DNA of 64,000 nucleotides from Candidatus Poribacteria bacterium (GCA_028824125.1 JAPPES010000136.1:1-64000); one strand, 5' to 3'. Positions 17,332 to 26,666 are shown, counted from the stretch's first letter. A program made the numbers and translations. The notes: generated by a model from the sequence alone, not told the origin.

Positions 17332-19587
17332 TCATTTACTCAACTGCCCGAGAATAGGAGTCTTGAGTTGCTTTTTCGGAGTATCTAAAGCGGAATTTAC
17401 TGCTGGAACTTCTGGCTGCCCATAAATTTCTACATAATTATCATAGCTGTTGATAACTTTTTTGATGTGCAGTCGCGTTTCGCGGATAGTAATCTTTTCT
17501 ACAAATTCATCAAGGTCTTTAATTTTTTTCGATTCTAACCACCGCCGCATGCGTCCTGGACCTCCATTGTAGGCACCAGTTACCAGCATTGCATTCCCAT
17601 CAAAAATTGAGTTGAGATAACCGATATATTTAGTTCCCATTCGGATGTTAATTTCAGGGTCTTTTAGCATTGATGTGCGGAATCGACGGATTTTGAGTTC
17701 TCGTGCAAGTTGTCTGCCTGTCGCGGGCATAATCTGCATCAGACCAATTGCACCTGCCCAACTAATCGCATCTTTGCGGTATCTGCTTTCCTCCAAGATC
17801 ATCGCGAAAATTAGGGACGTGTCTACCTTATACTGCTTAGCATATTTCTTAACTAATTGTTCATAGTGCAGCGGATAGAGCCGCTGACGTAGTTTAGTTA
17901 AATCGGTGCTTGCTTGGTTTTCAAATGATGGACTGAGGAGTGCTTTATCTGCTACTTCACGCGCTTTGTCATACATTGACAAATTCTCATAACTTGTGAT
18001 TAAGGCGTAGAAACATTCCTTTGCAGCATTTGGTGTTTTGTCAATATAACGGCTTAATTGATACACCGCGTCTTCATAGAGTCTCAGTTTCATCAATATA
18101 GGCAGATGATCGGGACACGCTTCCAGCGGCGGTAATTTTGCATCTTGTACTGCTTTCGGTTCTAATTCGGAGGTAGTGATTCTGAGAATTGCCTTTGCTC
18201 TGGCACTGTAGTACCAATAGCGTGCCTTTGCTACTTCGGCGTATATCTCTTGAGCAAGTTGCGGTTTTTTCTGGCGTTCTCTGATTTTCGCCATCCAAAA
18301 ATGTGCTCCCATTGCATAACGGTTCCCAGGGAAGTTTTCCTTTAAACCTTCGAACGCTTTGTAACTTTCTTCGTAGCGTTTTTCGTTAAAACGTTGCCAT
18401 CCGATTCTCCACCCTGCCCAATCCGCATATTCACCACCGGGGGCAACTTCAATCAACTTTGCGTAAGCCTTGAGTGCTAATTCTGACTTTTCCTGTTTTT
18501 CATGAATACTTGCAATATCGTATAGTGCTTCGTCTACCAATTTACTCCACGGATAGGTTTTGACAAAACTTTCAAGGCGGTTTACAGCGGTTGTAAGACT
18601 TCCCTTTTTCCTATAACACCGTGCGATTTGGTAGTGTGCACGGGTTAAATAATCTGATTTTGCACCGAGAGCGATTACGCTACTGTATTTTTTAATAGCC
18701 GTATTATACCACTTCCGCCCTTGATAACTTTGTCCGATATAGTAGAGCGCACGTCCCTTCAGCTTCATGTCTGATCTTGCCGTCAGGCGCTCAAGTTCTG
18801 TGATTGCAGATTTCCAACTTCCATGATAATAATATACTAATCCGCAATTCAAACGATCATTGACTGTCAACACAAGCGATTTATGATCCCGCGCTAACAT
18901 TTTCAATTTTCCCATAGCATCTTCTGCAACGGTGTCTGAATGCTTTTGAGCAATAAGTTTTTGGTGTATTTGAAACGCCTTTGAAAAGTTGCCTAATCCC
19001 TCTTCACAACGTCCTAACGCATAAGTCGCCTCTCGTACATAACGCTGTTTGTCTATAATTTCAACTAAAAATGTTTTTGCTTCTTTATACTGCTTATATT
19101 TTAAGTGTAGTTGAGCAAGTGTCCATTGTGCCTCAGCGAGATAAGCGCTTGTCGGATAGTCCTGTGCAAGCCGCGTATACCATTTTATCGCCTTTACATC
19201 GTTATTCATACCTTCATATAGCTTTGCAAGACGATACGCTGCACTATCCGCGAGCGGGTAATTACGTGTGATAACCCTTACGTAATGCCGAACTGCTTGT
19301 GGACGATTTCGTAGTTTTTCGTAGTTATAACCGAGAGCATGGTGTATTTGCAGTTTCTCTGATTCGGATAGACCGGTCTTCAACAAACTTTCTAATTTTG
19401 AAACAGCAAGTTTGCGGTTACCTTTATCTATCCATTGAAGGGCATCCTGTAATGCTGGATTGTGTTCCGCATCTGCAGAAATCACTGATCCATATATGAA
19501 GCAGCATAAGACAAGAGCAAATAAACCTATTAGGAATTTTTGAATTTTAGCAGTGTGTGTTTTAACAAGAGACTGTACGGTTTCCAT
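17332..19587 (-). CDS. slt: Soluble lytic murein transglycosylase with TPR domain
   Basis: A 751-residue exported protein. A basic N-terminus and hydrophobic segment (about residues 17-38) form a signal peptide or anchor. Residues 45-560 are tandem TPR-like helical repeats ('KAIKWYTRLAQDYPTSAYLAEAQW' type). Residues 590-720 form an SLT domain: catalytic Glu in 'AMILEESRYRKDAIS', then 'GAIGLMQIMPATG' and 'GAYNGGPGRMRRW'. It should cleave peptidoglycan in the periplasm with 1,6-anhydromuramic ends. It is longer than E. coli Slt70, mostly from extra TPRs. A GAGGAGG run lies 34 bases before the ATG, with a small hairpin between; no other start codon is in frame. Confidence 0.92.
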   Translation of the reverse strand: METVQSLVKTHTAKIQKFLIGLFALVLCCFIYGSVISADAEHNPALQDALQWIDKGNRKLAVSKLESLLKTGLSESEKLQIHHALGYNYEKLRNRPQAVRHYVRVITRNYPLADSAAYRLAKLYEGMNNDVKAIKWYTRLAQDYPTSAYLAEAQWTLAQLHLKYKQYKEAKTFLVEIIDKQRYVREATYALGRCEEGLGNFSKAFQIHQKLIAQKHSDTVAEDAMGKLKMLARDHKSLVLTVNDRLNCGLVYYYHGSWKSAITELERLTARSDMKLKGRALYYIGQSYQGRKWYNTAIKKYSSVIALGAKSDYLTRAHYQIARCYRKKGSLTTAVNRLESFVKTYPWSKLVDEALYDIASIHEKQEKSELALKAYAKLIEVAPGGEYADWAGWRIGWQRFNEKRYEESYKAFEGLKENFPGNRYAMGAHFWMAKIRERQKKPQLAQEIYAEVAKARYWYYSARAKAILRITTSELEPKAVQDAKLPPLEACPDHLPILMKLRLYEDAVYQLSRYIDKTPNAAKECFYALITSYENLSMYDKAREVADKALLSPSFENQASTDLTKLRQRLYPLHYEQLVKKYAKQYKVDTSLIFAMILEESRYRKDAISWAGAIGLMQIMPATGRQLARELKIRRFRTSMLKDPEINIRMGTKYIGYLNSIFDGNAMLVTGAYNGGPGRMRRWLESKKIKDLDEFVEKITIRETRLHIKKVINSYDNYVEIYGQPEVPAVNSALDTPKKQLKTPILGQLSK

Positions 19588-19827
19588 TTTATAAGCGATA
19601 AGCGTTATGTACGCTTTTTGTCCTCCTCATTTAAATCCAAATGACTTGAGTCGTAATAGCAAAATTTGGTATAGGAATAGATTTTTCATTATTATAACGT
19701 TACTTTTAAACAAATGACAACAAAAAAATGATAGTTAATGTTGATTGTTGTGGATTTAGCGGACAATTTTTTGATACATAGATTTAAAATGAAGGTCATG
19801 CACGTTACAACAGGTAACAGATTTTGT

Positions 19828-19856
19828 TTGCCAGATTTGAAAAAATATGGTATACT
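19828..19856 (+). promoter_or_regulatory. Promoter of the aldo/keto reductase gene
   Basis: TTGCCA at 19828-19833, a 17-bp spacer and TATACT at 19851-19856 preceded by TGG (extended -10). The predicted start near 19863 leaves a leader of about 27 bases that contains the AGAGAGGAG ribosome site. Confidence 0.65.
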
Positions 19857-19889
19857 TTCTTTAATTTTAAGACAGAGAGGAGAATTGTG

Positions 19890-20663
19890 ATGGAAATTGT
19901 AGCACTTGGGAAAACAGGTTTAGATGTTTCACGGCTCTCAATTGGGACAGGGTCGAACGGTTGGAATGGGCGTTCAAATCAAACAGATTTAGGGTTTGAA
20001 GCTTTGCGGGATTTACTTTTGTTTGCACATGAAAACGGGGTTACTTTTTGGGATTCTGCTGACCAGTATGGCAGCCATCCACATATCAAAGAGGCACTCA
20101 AACATGTGCCCCGAAACAGTGTGACTATTACGACAAAGACGGTATCCCGGACACGCGAGACTGTTGAAGCAGATGTGAAGCGGTTTCTCAAAGAGATCGG
20201 TTCTGATTATGTAGACATCGTGTTACTGCACTGCTTAACACAAGTAGACTGGCCGAGTCGTTATCCGGATGCGATGGAAGCACTCACGCGCTGTAAAGAA
20301 CAAGGGTTGATTCGCGCACACGGTGTATCTTGCCACGATTTCGGTGCGTTCCAAACATCCGCTATGACCGAATGGGTTGAGGTTGTGTTGGCACGGATAA
20401 ATCATGCGGGTGTTTCCATGGACGCATCGCCTGCGGATGTTATCCGAACAATGGAACAGATGGCATTTGTTGGGAAAGGCATCTACGGCATGAAAGTCTT
20501 GGGCATGGGGAAGTTGGCAAAAGATGCAGATGATCAGCGTGAGTCCATCGAATTTGTGATGGGATTACCCTGCGTCCACGCCATGACTATCGGCATGACT
20601 TCTCATGCTGAAGTGGAAGCAAACGTGGCTGTTGTTAACGAATTGTCGGAGAAGGGCTTATAA
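19890..20663 (+). CDS. Aldo/keto reductase
   Basis: A 257-residue NAD(P)H-dependent oxidoreductase of the AKR fold. The N-terminal 'LGKTGLDVSRLSIGTGS', the catalytic Asp and Tyr in 'FWDSADQYG', Lys in 'TITTKT' and His in 'DIVLLHCL' form the AKR tetrad. It is shorter than the usual 300-330 residues, with a reduced C-terminus, so cofactor and substrate loops may differ. The ATG at 19890 is supported by AGAGAGGAG upstream and by the AKR-typical start; a longer reading from 19824 would begin inside the promoter. It has its own promoter and appears monocistronic. Confidence 0.9.
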   Translation: MEIVALGKTGLDVSRLSIGTGSNGWNGRSNQTDLGFEALRDLLLFAHENGVTFWDSADQYGSHPHIKEALKHVPRNSVTITTKTVSRTRETVEADVKRFLKEIGSDYVDIVLLHCLTQVDWPSRYPDAMEALTRCKEQGLIRAHGVSCHDFGAFQTSAMTEWVEVVLARINHAGVSMDASPADVIRTMEQMAFVGKGIYGMKVLGMGKLAKDADDQRESIEFVMGLPCVHAMTIGMTSHAEVEANVAVVNELSEKGL

Positions 20664-20681
20664 TAGATTTTTATTTCTTGT

Positions 20682-20727
20682 AGCGCGAAGTATCCTGCCT
20701 TACATTTCAAGGTCGGATACTCGCGCT
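20682..20727 (+). repeat. Long-stem palindrome after the aldo/keto reductase gene
   Basis: Arms AGCGCGA-a-GTATCC and GGATAC-TCGCGCT form 13 paired bases with one bulge around a 19-base loop. 'gtttctta' follows, so it may end transcription of the aldo/keto reductase gene, but the T-run is broken. Confidence 0.6.
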
Positions 20728-20756
20728 GTTTCTTATAGATAGAGCGCAGCTAAACC

Positions 20757-20863
20757 AGGACTTACGCATTCCCCCTTGATAAGGGGTAGGGGGTTAAAAA
20801 GGCGTAATTTCAGTTATCTAACCCCCTTATCAAGAGGACTTTAAGAGAAATTGTGTAAGTCCT
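20757..20863 (+). repeat. MITE-like element with AGGACTTACGCA ends, copy 1
   Basis: A 107-bp element with terminal inverted repeats AGGACTTACGCA / TGTGTAAGTCCT and an interior rich in CCCCCTTGATAAGGGG and its complement. A second copy in the opposite orientation lies at 32781-32902. It has no coding capacity. It ends 16 bp before gatB. Confidence 0.85.
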
Positions 20864-20879
20864 ATAAACGAGAGAATTC

Positions 20880-22325
20880 ATGAAAAAATACGAAATAGTT
20901 ATCGGTTTGGAAATCCACGCAGAATTATGCACAGAGAGTAAGTTATTCTGCAACTGTGCTTATACATTCGGTGCATCTGCCAACGACTGTACATGTCCAA
21001 TCTGTTTAGGGATGCCGGGAACGTTGCCAGTTATCAATCAACGCGCGTTGGAGTTCGCTGTGCGTGCAGGCTTAGCGATGAATTGTGAAATCACATCATA
21101 TAGTAAGTTTGATCGTAAAAACTATTTCTACCCTGATTTGCCCAAAAACTATCAGATTTCGCAGTATGACCTGCCATTGTGTAAGAATGGTGCGGTAACG
21201 TTTGAATTTGATGGACAATCCAAGACCGTTGCACTCCGTAGAATTCATCTGGAAGAAGATGCAGGAAAATCTATTCATGCCGAAGTTACAGGCGACCCTA
21301 CCCGAAGTTTCATGGACTTCAATCGGGCAGGTGTGCCACTCATGGAAATTGTAAGTGAACCCGAAATTCACTCTCCTGAAGAAGCGATTGCTTACTGCCG
21401 CGCTGTCAAAGAGATTTTAGAATACATTGAGGTGAGTGATTGCAACATGGAAGAGGGCAGCCTGCGTTGTGAACCGAATATATCGTTGCGTCCACGAGGC
21501 AGTCAAGAATTAGGAACGCGTACAGAAATTAAAAACAAAAACTCATTTCAAGAGCTGCTTGATGCAATGGAGTATGAAGTTAAACGACAGGCGCGTATCC
21601 TTGATTCTGGTGGTGAGGTTGTTCAAGAAACCTTGTTGTTTGATGCAAACACAGGAAAAACGGTGGCGATGCGTGGCAAAGAAGAGGCGGACGACTATCG
21701 CTATTTTCCTGAACCCGATCTGGTTCACGTTCAGATAAATGATGAATGGGTTGACGAAATTCAACCGACACTTCCCGAACTCCCCGCTGCCTGCCGCAGA
21801 AGGTTTATTGCAGACTATGACATCTCCCCTGAAAATGCCGAATTCCTCGCCACTACGCGACAACTTGCGGATTTCTTTGATGAAGCAGCGCAACTCAGCG
21901 GTGAACCGACGATCTGTGCAAACTGGATTATGGGAGACCTTACTCGCCTGTTGAACACTGCGGAAATTGAGATACAAGATACCAAAGTTACACCTGCACA
22001 TCTCAGTGAACTCATTCAGTTGATTGGCAATAATACTATCAGCGGTAAGATTGCCAAATCTGTGTTAGATGATGCTTTTGAAACAGGTAAAATGCCGAAA
22101 CAGATTGTTGAAGAAAAGGGGTTGTCCCAAATCACCGACACCTCCGAGATTGAGGCAATTGTGCTACAGGTGGTTGAGGAAAATCCCGGTCCTGCACAAG
22201 ATTATCGTGACGGCACGAAGAAAGCCATTGGTTTTCTTGTCGGTCAAGTGATGAAGGCAACCCGTGGAAAGGCAAATCCACAGCTCGTAAATCAGATTTT
22301 GACGCGGGTTTTGTCAGAAAATTAG
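20880..22325 (+). CDS. gatB: Asp-tRNA(Asn)/Glu-tRNA(Gln) amidotransferase subunit B
   Basis: A 481-residue subunit of the GatCAB complex, which amidates mischarged Glu-tRNA(Gln) or Asp-tRNA(Asn). The start '[21 protein letters not shown]' and '[22 protein letters not shown]' are diagnostic. Zinc-binding cysteines lie in 'CNCAYTFG...[11 protein letters not shown]' (about residues 24-45). The C-terminal YqeY-like tRNA-binding tail '[22 protein letters not shown]' is complete. gatA and gatC are elsewhere. Its presence implies that at least one of GlnRS or AsnRS is missing or supplemented in this organism (family knowledge). Confidence 0.97.
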   Translation: MKKYEIVIGLEIHAELCTESKLFCNCAYTFGASANDCTCPICLGMPGTLPVINQRALEFAVRAGLAMNCEITSYSKFDRKNYFYPDLPKNYQISQYDLPLCKNGAVTFEFDGQSKTVALRRIHLEEDAGKSIHAEVTGDPTRSFMDFNRAGVPLMEIVSEPEIHSPEEAIAYCRAVKEILEYIEVSDCNMEEGSLRCEPNISLRPRGSQELGTRTEIKNKNSFQELLDAMEYEVKRQARILDSGGEVVQETLLFDANTGKTVAMRGKEEADDYRYFPEPDLVHVQINDEWVDEIQPTLPELPAACRRRFIADYDISPENAEFLATTRQLADFFDEAAQLSGEPTICANWIMGDLTRLLNTAEIEIQDTKVTPAHLSELIQLIGNNTISGKIAKSVLDDAFETGKMPKQIVEEKGLSQITDTSEIEAIVLQVVEENPGPAQDYRDGTKKAIGFLVGQVMKATRGKANPQLVNQILTRVLSEN

Positions 22326-22360
22326 GGTATCCAAACCGAGATATGAAACAAGGTGAATGT

Positions 22361-23137
22361 ATGAAAAAATTGCCCCCCACAGATGAAAATATGAGTCTTT
22401 TCTCTGACACAACGGATGGGACTACAAACAGTGTATTCTCCACTGAGCGGATCGTACAAGCCCCGCCTATAGATTTACCCGATTTTCTGATACCGAATAC
22501 AAGGTTAAAGATGGATGGACTGAAGTTTTTATCGCATCTTCCAATGGAATCTGTCCCTGTAGCGTTTCTTGACCCACAGTATAGAGGCGTGCTTGACAAA
22601 ATGAATTACGGTAATGAGGGAAAAAGTAGAGAGAAACGTAGATGTTCATTGAGGCAAATGTCTGAAGAATTGATTAGCGAATTCATTCGAGGTATTGACA
22701 ATGTGCTGATTCCCTCTGGGCATCTCTTTCTATGGATGGATAAGTTTCACCTTTGCCAAGGGTTCAAAACATGGTTTGATGACACACAGTTAGACATCGT
22801 TGACTTGATCGTTTGGAATAAAGACAGGTTTGGCATGGGGTACCGCTCCAGACGCGTGAGCGAATTTTGTGTTGTGCTACAGAAGCATCCCAGGAAGGCT
22901 AAAGGCGTTTGGAAAGTCCACAACATTCGCGATGTCTGGCTCGAACGAACAAAAACAAAGGAACATCCTCATCAAAAACCTGTCGGTCTACAGGCTGAAC
23001 TTATTGCTGCTGTTAGTAACGAAGGCGATTATGTCCTTGATCCTGCCGCAGGTTCCTTTTCTGTCATGGAAGCAGCGCTCTCAAAGGGACGAAATTTTAT
23101 TGGATGTGATCTGATAGAACATAATGGTAAAAATTAG
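22361..23137 (+). CDS. Site-specific DNA methyltransferase, beta-type motif order
   Basis: A 258-residue amino-methyltransferase (N6-adenine or N4-cytosine). Motif IV is 'FLDPQY' (near residue 70), a variant of DPPY, and motif I is '[14 protein letters not shown]' near the C-terminus; the IV-before-I order is that of the beta group. 'HPHQKPVGL' before motif I matches the motif X region. The ATG at 22361 follows AAGGTGA at good spacing; an ATG six codons earlier has a poorer site. It lies 35 bp after gatB and 36 bp before a second methyltransferase. No restriction endonuclease is adjacent, so it is probably solitary. Ser replaces the second Gly in the usual DPFxGSG. Confidence 0.88.
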   Translation: MKKLPPTDENMSLFSDTTDGTTNSVFSTERIVQAPPIDLPDFLIPNTRLKMDGLKFLSHLPMESVPVAFLDPQYRGVLDKMNYGNEGKSREKRRCSLRQMSEELISEFIRGIDNVLIPSGHLFLWMDKFHLCQGFKTWFDDTQLDIVDLIVWNKDRFGMGYRSRRVSEFCVVLQKHPRKAKGVWKVHNIRDVWLERTKTKEHPHQKPVGLQAELIAAVSNEGDYVLDPAAGSFSVMEAALSKGRNFIGCDLIEHNGKN

Positions 23138-23173
23138 ATGTAGAATCTCAAAGCAACCTTTTGGTGAATACGC

Positions 23174-24427
23174 TTGCAAATAGATGATCTGAAATACAAA
23201 GATGAATCATGGGACTTCCGAACAGCAGACACAAAGGAGTATACCCACTGCTTCCACACCTATCCAGCAATGATGATTCCGCAGATCGCAAGGAGGCTGC
23301 TAAATCAGTATGGTGTGGAAGGCGAATGGCTCCTTGATCCGTATTGTGGTACCGGCACATCACTCGTTGAGGCATCTCTATTCGGCATGCATAGCGTGGG
23401 GTGCGACATCAATCCGCTTGTGCGTCTCATAGCAACAGCCAAATTAACACCTGTCCCTTTGAACACATTTGATAGTGAATTGAATAAGTTAGATGATGTT
23501 CTTTTTCAAGTTGAATTCGGAGTGGGAAAAGTACCTGAAGCACCGATTCCGAAAATTCCGAATTTGGGTTACTGGTTTTCTCAAGAAATTATCATAAGTA
23601 TCGCTTACCTATTAGACTGTATTAACAAGATAGAGGATCAAGCAATTCGGAATTTCATAACTGTCGCATTTTCAGAGACGGTGCGCGAGGTATCCTATAC
23701 CCGTACGAGTACATTTAAACTGCATCGAATACCAGCAGAAAAACTTGAAAACTTTAATCCTGATGTTTTTGGGACCTTTCGCAAAAAACTGAATAGAAAT
23801 AGACAGGGTTTGGAAGCATATCTTGAAAAACGTAAAAATGTGGAATCATCAATTTGTGATGTCAATACTGTTGATGGAGAATTGCCAATACCACGCCCGC
23901 TTGGAGGCTATAATTTGGTGATTACCTCTCCACCTTATGGCGATTCGCATACCACAGTGGCGTATGGGCAATTTTCTCGATTATCTGCAGAATGGCTCGG
24001 TTTGCCAAATGCACGAAAAGTTGACAGACTTGCAATGGGTGGACATCGTTCAAGTGAAACATTAGCGGATTCCCCTGTCTCGTTTGCTATTGAGAAAATT
24101 CGCTCAATTGATGAAAAACGTGCGCGTGAGGTTTCCGCTTTTTATATTGATTTAGAACAGAGTATCAATTCAGTGGTCCAGACGCTTTCGCCACATTCCA
24201 CAGTTTGCTATGTTGTCGGAAACCGTCGGGTTAAAGATGTTATGTTGCCAACAGACGAATTTGTAGTTTTTGCATTCGGAAAACACGGATTTTCACATAA
24301 GGAAACTATCGTTAGGAACATTCCCAATAAACGGATGCCTATTAAGAATAGTCCTTCTAATGTTGCAGGGCAAACCTCAACAACGATGCATGAAGAAAAT
24401 ATAGTTGTTTGTCAGAGAACTGCTTAG
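23174..24427 (+). CDS. Second DNA methyltransferase (TSPPY motif)
   Basis: A 417-residue methyltransferase. Motif I is 'LLDPYCGTGTSLVEASLFG' (near residue 54) with 'VGCDINPL' as motif II, and motif IV is 'VITSPPYGDS' near residue 255. The TSPPY tetrapeptide is most common in N4-cytosine enzymes. The insertion between motifs I and IV (about 200 residues) probably holds target recognition. The only in-frame start is TTG at 23174, with GGTGA nine bases earlier and a TGA stop just upstream. It is adjacent to and co-oriented with the smaller methyltransferase; the pair could methylate two sites or two strands of one asymmetric site. Confidence 0.85.
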   Translation: MQIDDLKYKDESWDFRTADTKEYTHCFHTYPAMMIPQIARRLLNQYGVEGEWLLDPYCGTGTSLVEASLFGMHSVGCDINPLVRLIATAKLTPVPLNTFDSELNKLDDVLFQVEFGVGKVPEAPIPKIPNLGYWFSQEIIISIAYLLDCINKIEDQAIRNFITVAFSETVREVSYTRTSTFKLHRIPAEKLENFNPDVFGTFRKKLNRNRQGLEAYLEKRKNVESSICDVNTVDGELPIPRPLGGYNLVITSPPYGDSHTTVAYGQFSRLSAEWLGLPNARKVDRLAMGGHRSSETLADSPVSFAIEKIRSIDEKRAREVSAFYIDLEQSINSVVQTLSPHSTVCYVVGNRRVKDVMLPTDEFVVFAFGKHGFSHKETIVRNIPNKRMPIKNSPSNVAGQTSTTMHEENIVVCQRTA

Positions 24428-24461
24428 ATATGTCCGTAGGTCAAATTATTCTCTCTTATGT

Positions 24462-24553
24462 AACTCAAGTTTCGCAAGATTTCGTCCCAATTTAGTTTGC
24501 GCACTTGCAGACACAATCTGACAGATTGTGCTACAAGGTGGCAACTTAGGTTA
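24462..24553 (+). repeat. Composite dispersed repeat upstream of the M24 peptidase
   Basis: This shares 'cacaatctgacagattgtgctac' style palindrome (24512-24530) and the 'gtggcaacttaggtta' tail with the segment before nadB (15485-15560). It ends four bases before the peptidase ATG, so any ribosome site or promoter-proximal signal for that gene lies inside the repeat. Confidence 0.75.
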
Positions 24554-24557
24554 AAAT

Positions 24558-25739
24558 ATGAAAATATCTGAAATACAAACCGCTTTAGCAACATTAGACC
24601 TTGATGCCTGGCTCCTATATGATTTTCGCGGCATCAACCCAATTTCACAGAACGTAGCAGGTTTGACAGGTGCAAACATTACCCGGCGTTGGTTCTGCCT
24701 TATTCCTGTGCGAGGAAAACCCAAATGGCTAATTCATCGGATAGAAACATCAAATTTCACCGATGTGCCGGGAACTATCTCGCTTTACGCAGGATGGCAG
24801 GAACTCAACGAAGAGATGAACGCCTTGCTCGATGGTGTCAAATCGGTTGCAATGGAGTATTCGCCTAACGCCTCAATTCCGTATATTTCACGCGTAGACG
24901 CTGGAACGTTGGAATGGATTCGTGCTTATGGAATTGAGGTGCATTCTTCAGCGGAACTCGCTCAATATATTGAGGCACGTTTAAGCAAAGCACAGTACGA
25001 GGGACATCAAAAATCTGCCAATTTAGTCCTGCAAGCAAAAGACTATGCCTTTGCTTGGATCAGTGAACAACTTAAAGCAGTGAATACAATCACTGAATAC
25101 GACGTTCAACAGCAGATTCTCAACCAATTTGAGGAAATGGAATTGGTAGCCGATCATCCACCTATCGTCGCTGTTAACGCCAACAGTGGCGACCCACATT
25201 ACGCACCCACCGAAACTCGCACACAGCAGATTAAACCAGGAGACTTTATCTTAATAGATTTATGGGCAAAGCAGAAAGACCGAGATGCTATTTTCGCAGA
25301 TACAACGTGGGTAGCTTACGCGGGGAAAACAGTTCCCGACAAGTATGTTGAAATATTTGAAATCGTGAGGGAAGCACGGGATAGAGCAGTGGCGTTCATC
25401 CGTGAAAAATGGGCAGCAAACGAGCCAATTCCGGGGTACGCTGTAGATGATTGTGTCCGCGGGTATATCACCGAAAAAGGATATGGACAATATTTTATCC
25501 ACCGTACCGGACACAACATCGGCACTGTTATACACGGCAACGGTGTAAATTTGGACAACCTGGAAACACAAGATGCACGGTTACTTATTTCCGGTATCTG
25601 TTTCTCAATAGAACCGGGGATTTATCTTACCGATTTCGGCGTTCGGACTGAAATTGACGTCTATTTAGCCGGAGAAGGGAGAGATGGCGTAATATTGACA
25701 ACCGCGCCCGTTCAAAATCAGGTATTGCCTCTGCTGTAA
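24558..25739 (+). CDS. M24 family metallopeptidase (Xaa-Pro aminopeptidase-like)
   Basis: A 393-residue protein with a creatinase-type N-terminal domain (about 1-140) and a pita-bread peptidase domain. Metal ligands can be placed: Asp in 'FILIDLWA', Asp in 'FADTTW', His in 'HRTGHNIG', Glu in 'FSIEPGIY' and Glu in 'GVRTEIDVYL'. The family removes N-terminal residues before proline, or acts as prolidase or a non-peptidase relative. The ATG at 24558 is supported by TAGG seven bases upstream. Its last 113 bases overlap the 3' end of the convergent unknown gene. Confidence 0.9.
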   Translation: MKISEIQTALATLDLDAWLLYDFRGINPISQNVAGLTGANITRRWFCLIPVRGKPKWLIHRIETSNFTDVPGTISLYAGWQELNEEMNALLDGVKSVAMEYSPNASIPYISRVDAGTLEWIRAYGIEVHSSAELAQYIEARLSKAQYEGHQKSANLVLQAKDYAFAWISEQLKAVNTITEYDVQQQILNQFEEMELVADHPPIVAVNANSGDPHYAPTETRTQQIKPGDFILIDLWAKQKDRDAIFADTTWVAYAGKTVPDKYVEIFEIVREARDRAVAFIREKWAANEPIPGYAVDDCVRGYITEKGYGQYFIHRTGHNIGTVIHGNGVNLDNLETQDARLLISGICFSIEPGIYLTDFGVRTEIDVYLAGEGRDGVILTTAPVQNQVLPLL

Positions 25740-26478
25740 CCTTATAATTTCGCTTTTTCAAATCTTTTAAAATGTGTGCAAAGTATATCCGGGTGTTAAG
25801 GATCCACTGTTCCGCATACGCCGTGGCAAGAAGTGGCAACGCAATTGTTAAACGCTGGGTATTCAGAAGCCACTGTTCCGCATACGCCGCGAAGTCTGTT
25901 TCAACGAGCCCCGTACAACCGAGCGTATAGATTACATAACGTTTGTCATCACGTTGTGCTTCCCGAACCTCAAGTGGTGTTTTAAGAGACATCCGTCTGT
26001 TACTGTCAATTTCGAACACGCAGAAAAAGTAATCTTCGTTGTGTGCAAGATAACCGATTTCCACTTCAAGTCGATGCGGTGTCTCAGTTGGGATCGGAAT
26101 TGCCGCCAAATCGCGCTTGACTAAAACTGGGTACAGCGCAGCGAAAAATATCTGTTCTAATCCGAGCGGCTGTTCTACATGGTTGAGGATTTCCAACAGG
26201 ATTTGTTCATCTTGCGGTTGACGCAGTTCAAGACAACTTTTTGAAAAGACTTCATCACGTAAGGTATGCATCTCCGGGGCAGCATTTTCAGCCAGCGGTT
26301 TCAGTTCCCGGACTAATTTAAGGATACGCCGACGTTTCGGCAAAACGCGCCACAATCCCCAACGGACAACTGCTTGCCATGTCTCCTTTTCAATCAATAG
26401 GGACGAAAATGCTTTCACGGCAGTAAAAACCCGTTTGAAGATACTTTCAGATGCAAGCCCTCTTTGTTGGTTCGCCAT
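25627..26478 (-). CDS. Unknown protein, convergent overlap with peptidase gene
   Basis: A 283-residue protein that I do not recognise. It is rich in Leu, Arg and Glu, with long predicted helices and a central beta-like part ('RLEVEIGYLAHNEDYFFCVFEID'). There is no signal peptide and no clear membrane helix. Near residues 195-235 a 22-residue unit is duplicated: both copies contain 'YAEQW' followed by 'LLNT' or 'ILNT', and 20 bp are identical at the DNA level (25804-25823 and 25870-25889). Its last 37 codons lie antisense over the M24 peptidase gene, so the original stop may have been lost. The ATG at 26478 is next to a strong promoter region used in the other direction by tRNA-Leu. Confidence 0.65.
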   Translation of the reverse strand: MANQQRGLASESIFKRVFTAVKAFSSLLIEKETWQAVVRWGLWRVLPKRRRILKLVRELKPLAENAAPEMHTLRDEVFSKSCLELRQPQDEQILLEILNHVEQPLGLEQIFFAALYPVLVKRDLAAIPIPTETPHRLEVEIGYLAHNEDYFFCVFEIDSNRRMSLKTPLEVREAQRDDKRYVIYTLGCTGLVETDFAAYAEQWLLNTQRLTIALPLLATAYAEQWILNTRIYFAHILKDLKKRNYKVTAEAIPDFERARLSILRHLSLLRLNRRQFQSERRNR

Positions 26479-26484
26479 AATTTT

Positions 26485-26513
26485 TTGACTTTTCTCCTGA
26501 AATATGGTATATT
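26485..26513 (+). promoter_or_regulatory. Promoter of tRNA-Leu
   Basis: TTGACT at 26485-26490, a 17-bp spacer and TATATT at 26508-26513 with TGG immediately before the -10. The predicted start near 26520 lies about 19 bases before the mature tRNA. Confidence 0.65.
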
Positions 26514-26538
26514 TTAATTGTTTTTGTTTATAATAACT

Positions 26539-26623
26539 GCCGGAGTGGTGAAATTGGTAGACGCACTGGACTCAAAATCCAGCGGGCCCTAGGTCCATGT
26601 CGGTTCGAGTCCGACCTCCGGCA
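26539..26623 (+). tRNA. tRNA-Leu (anticodon CAA)
   Basis: The acceptor stem GCCGGAG pairs with CTCCGGC at the 3' end, followed by discriminator A. The anticodon stem CTGGA/TCCAG encloses the loop CTCAAAA, giving anticodon CAA (reads UUG). The D-arm has 'gaaattggtagac' and the T-arm 'ggttcgagtcc'. The long variable arm is that of a class II tRNA. The 85-nt gene does not encode CCA, so CCA must be added after transcription. Confidence 0.97.
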
Positions 26624-26626
26624 TAA

Positions 26627-26661
26627 GGCGATGGTTTTGAAAAGCCATCGCCTCTCCTTTT
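26627..26661. terminator. Bidirectional hairpin terminator after tRNA-Leu
   Basis: GGCGATGG and CCATCGCC (26627-26634, 26645-26652) form a stem whose loop extends it by TTT/AAA pairs, followed by a short T-rich stretch. It lies between the tRNA and the convergent sugar isomerase gene and could end transcripts from both sides. Confidence 0.65.
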
Positions 26662-26666
26662 AGTCC

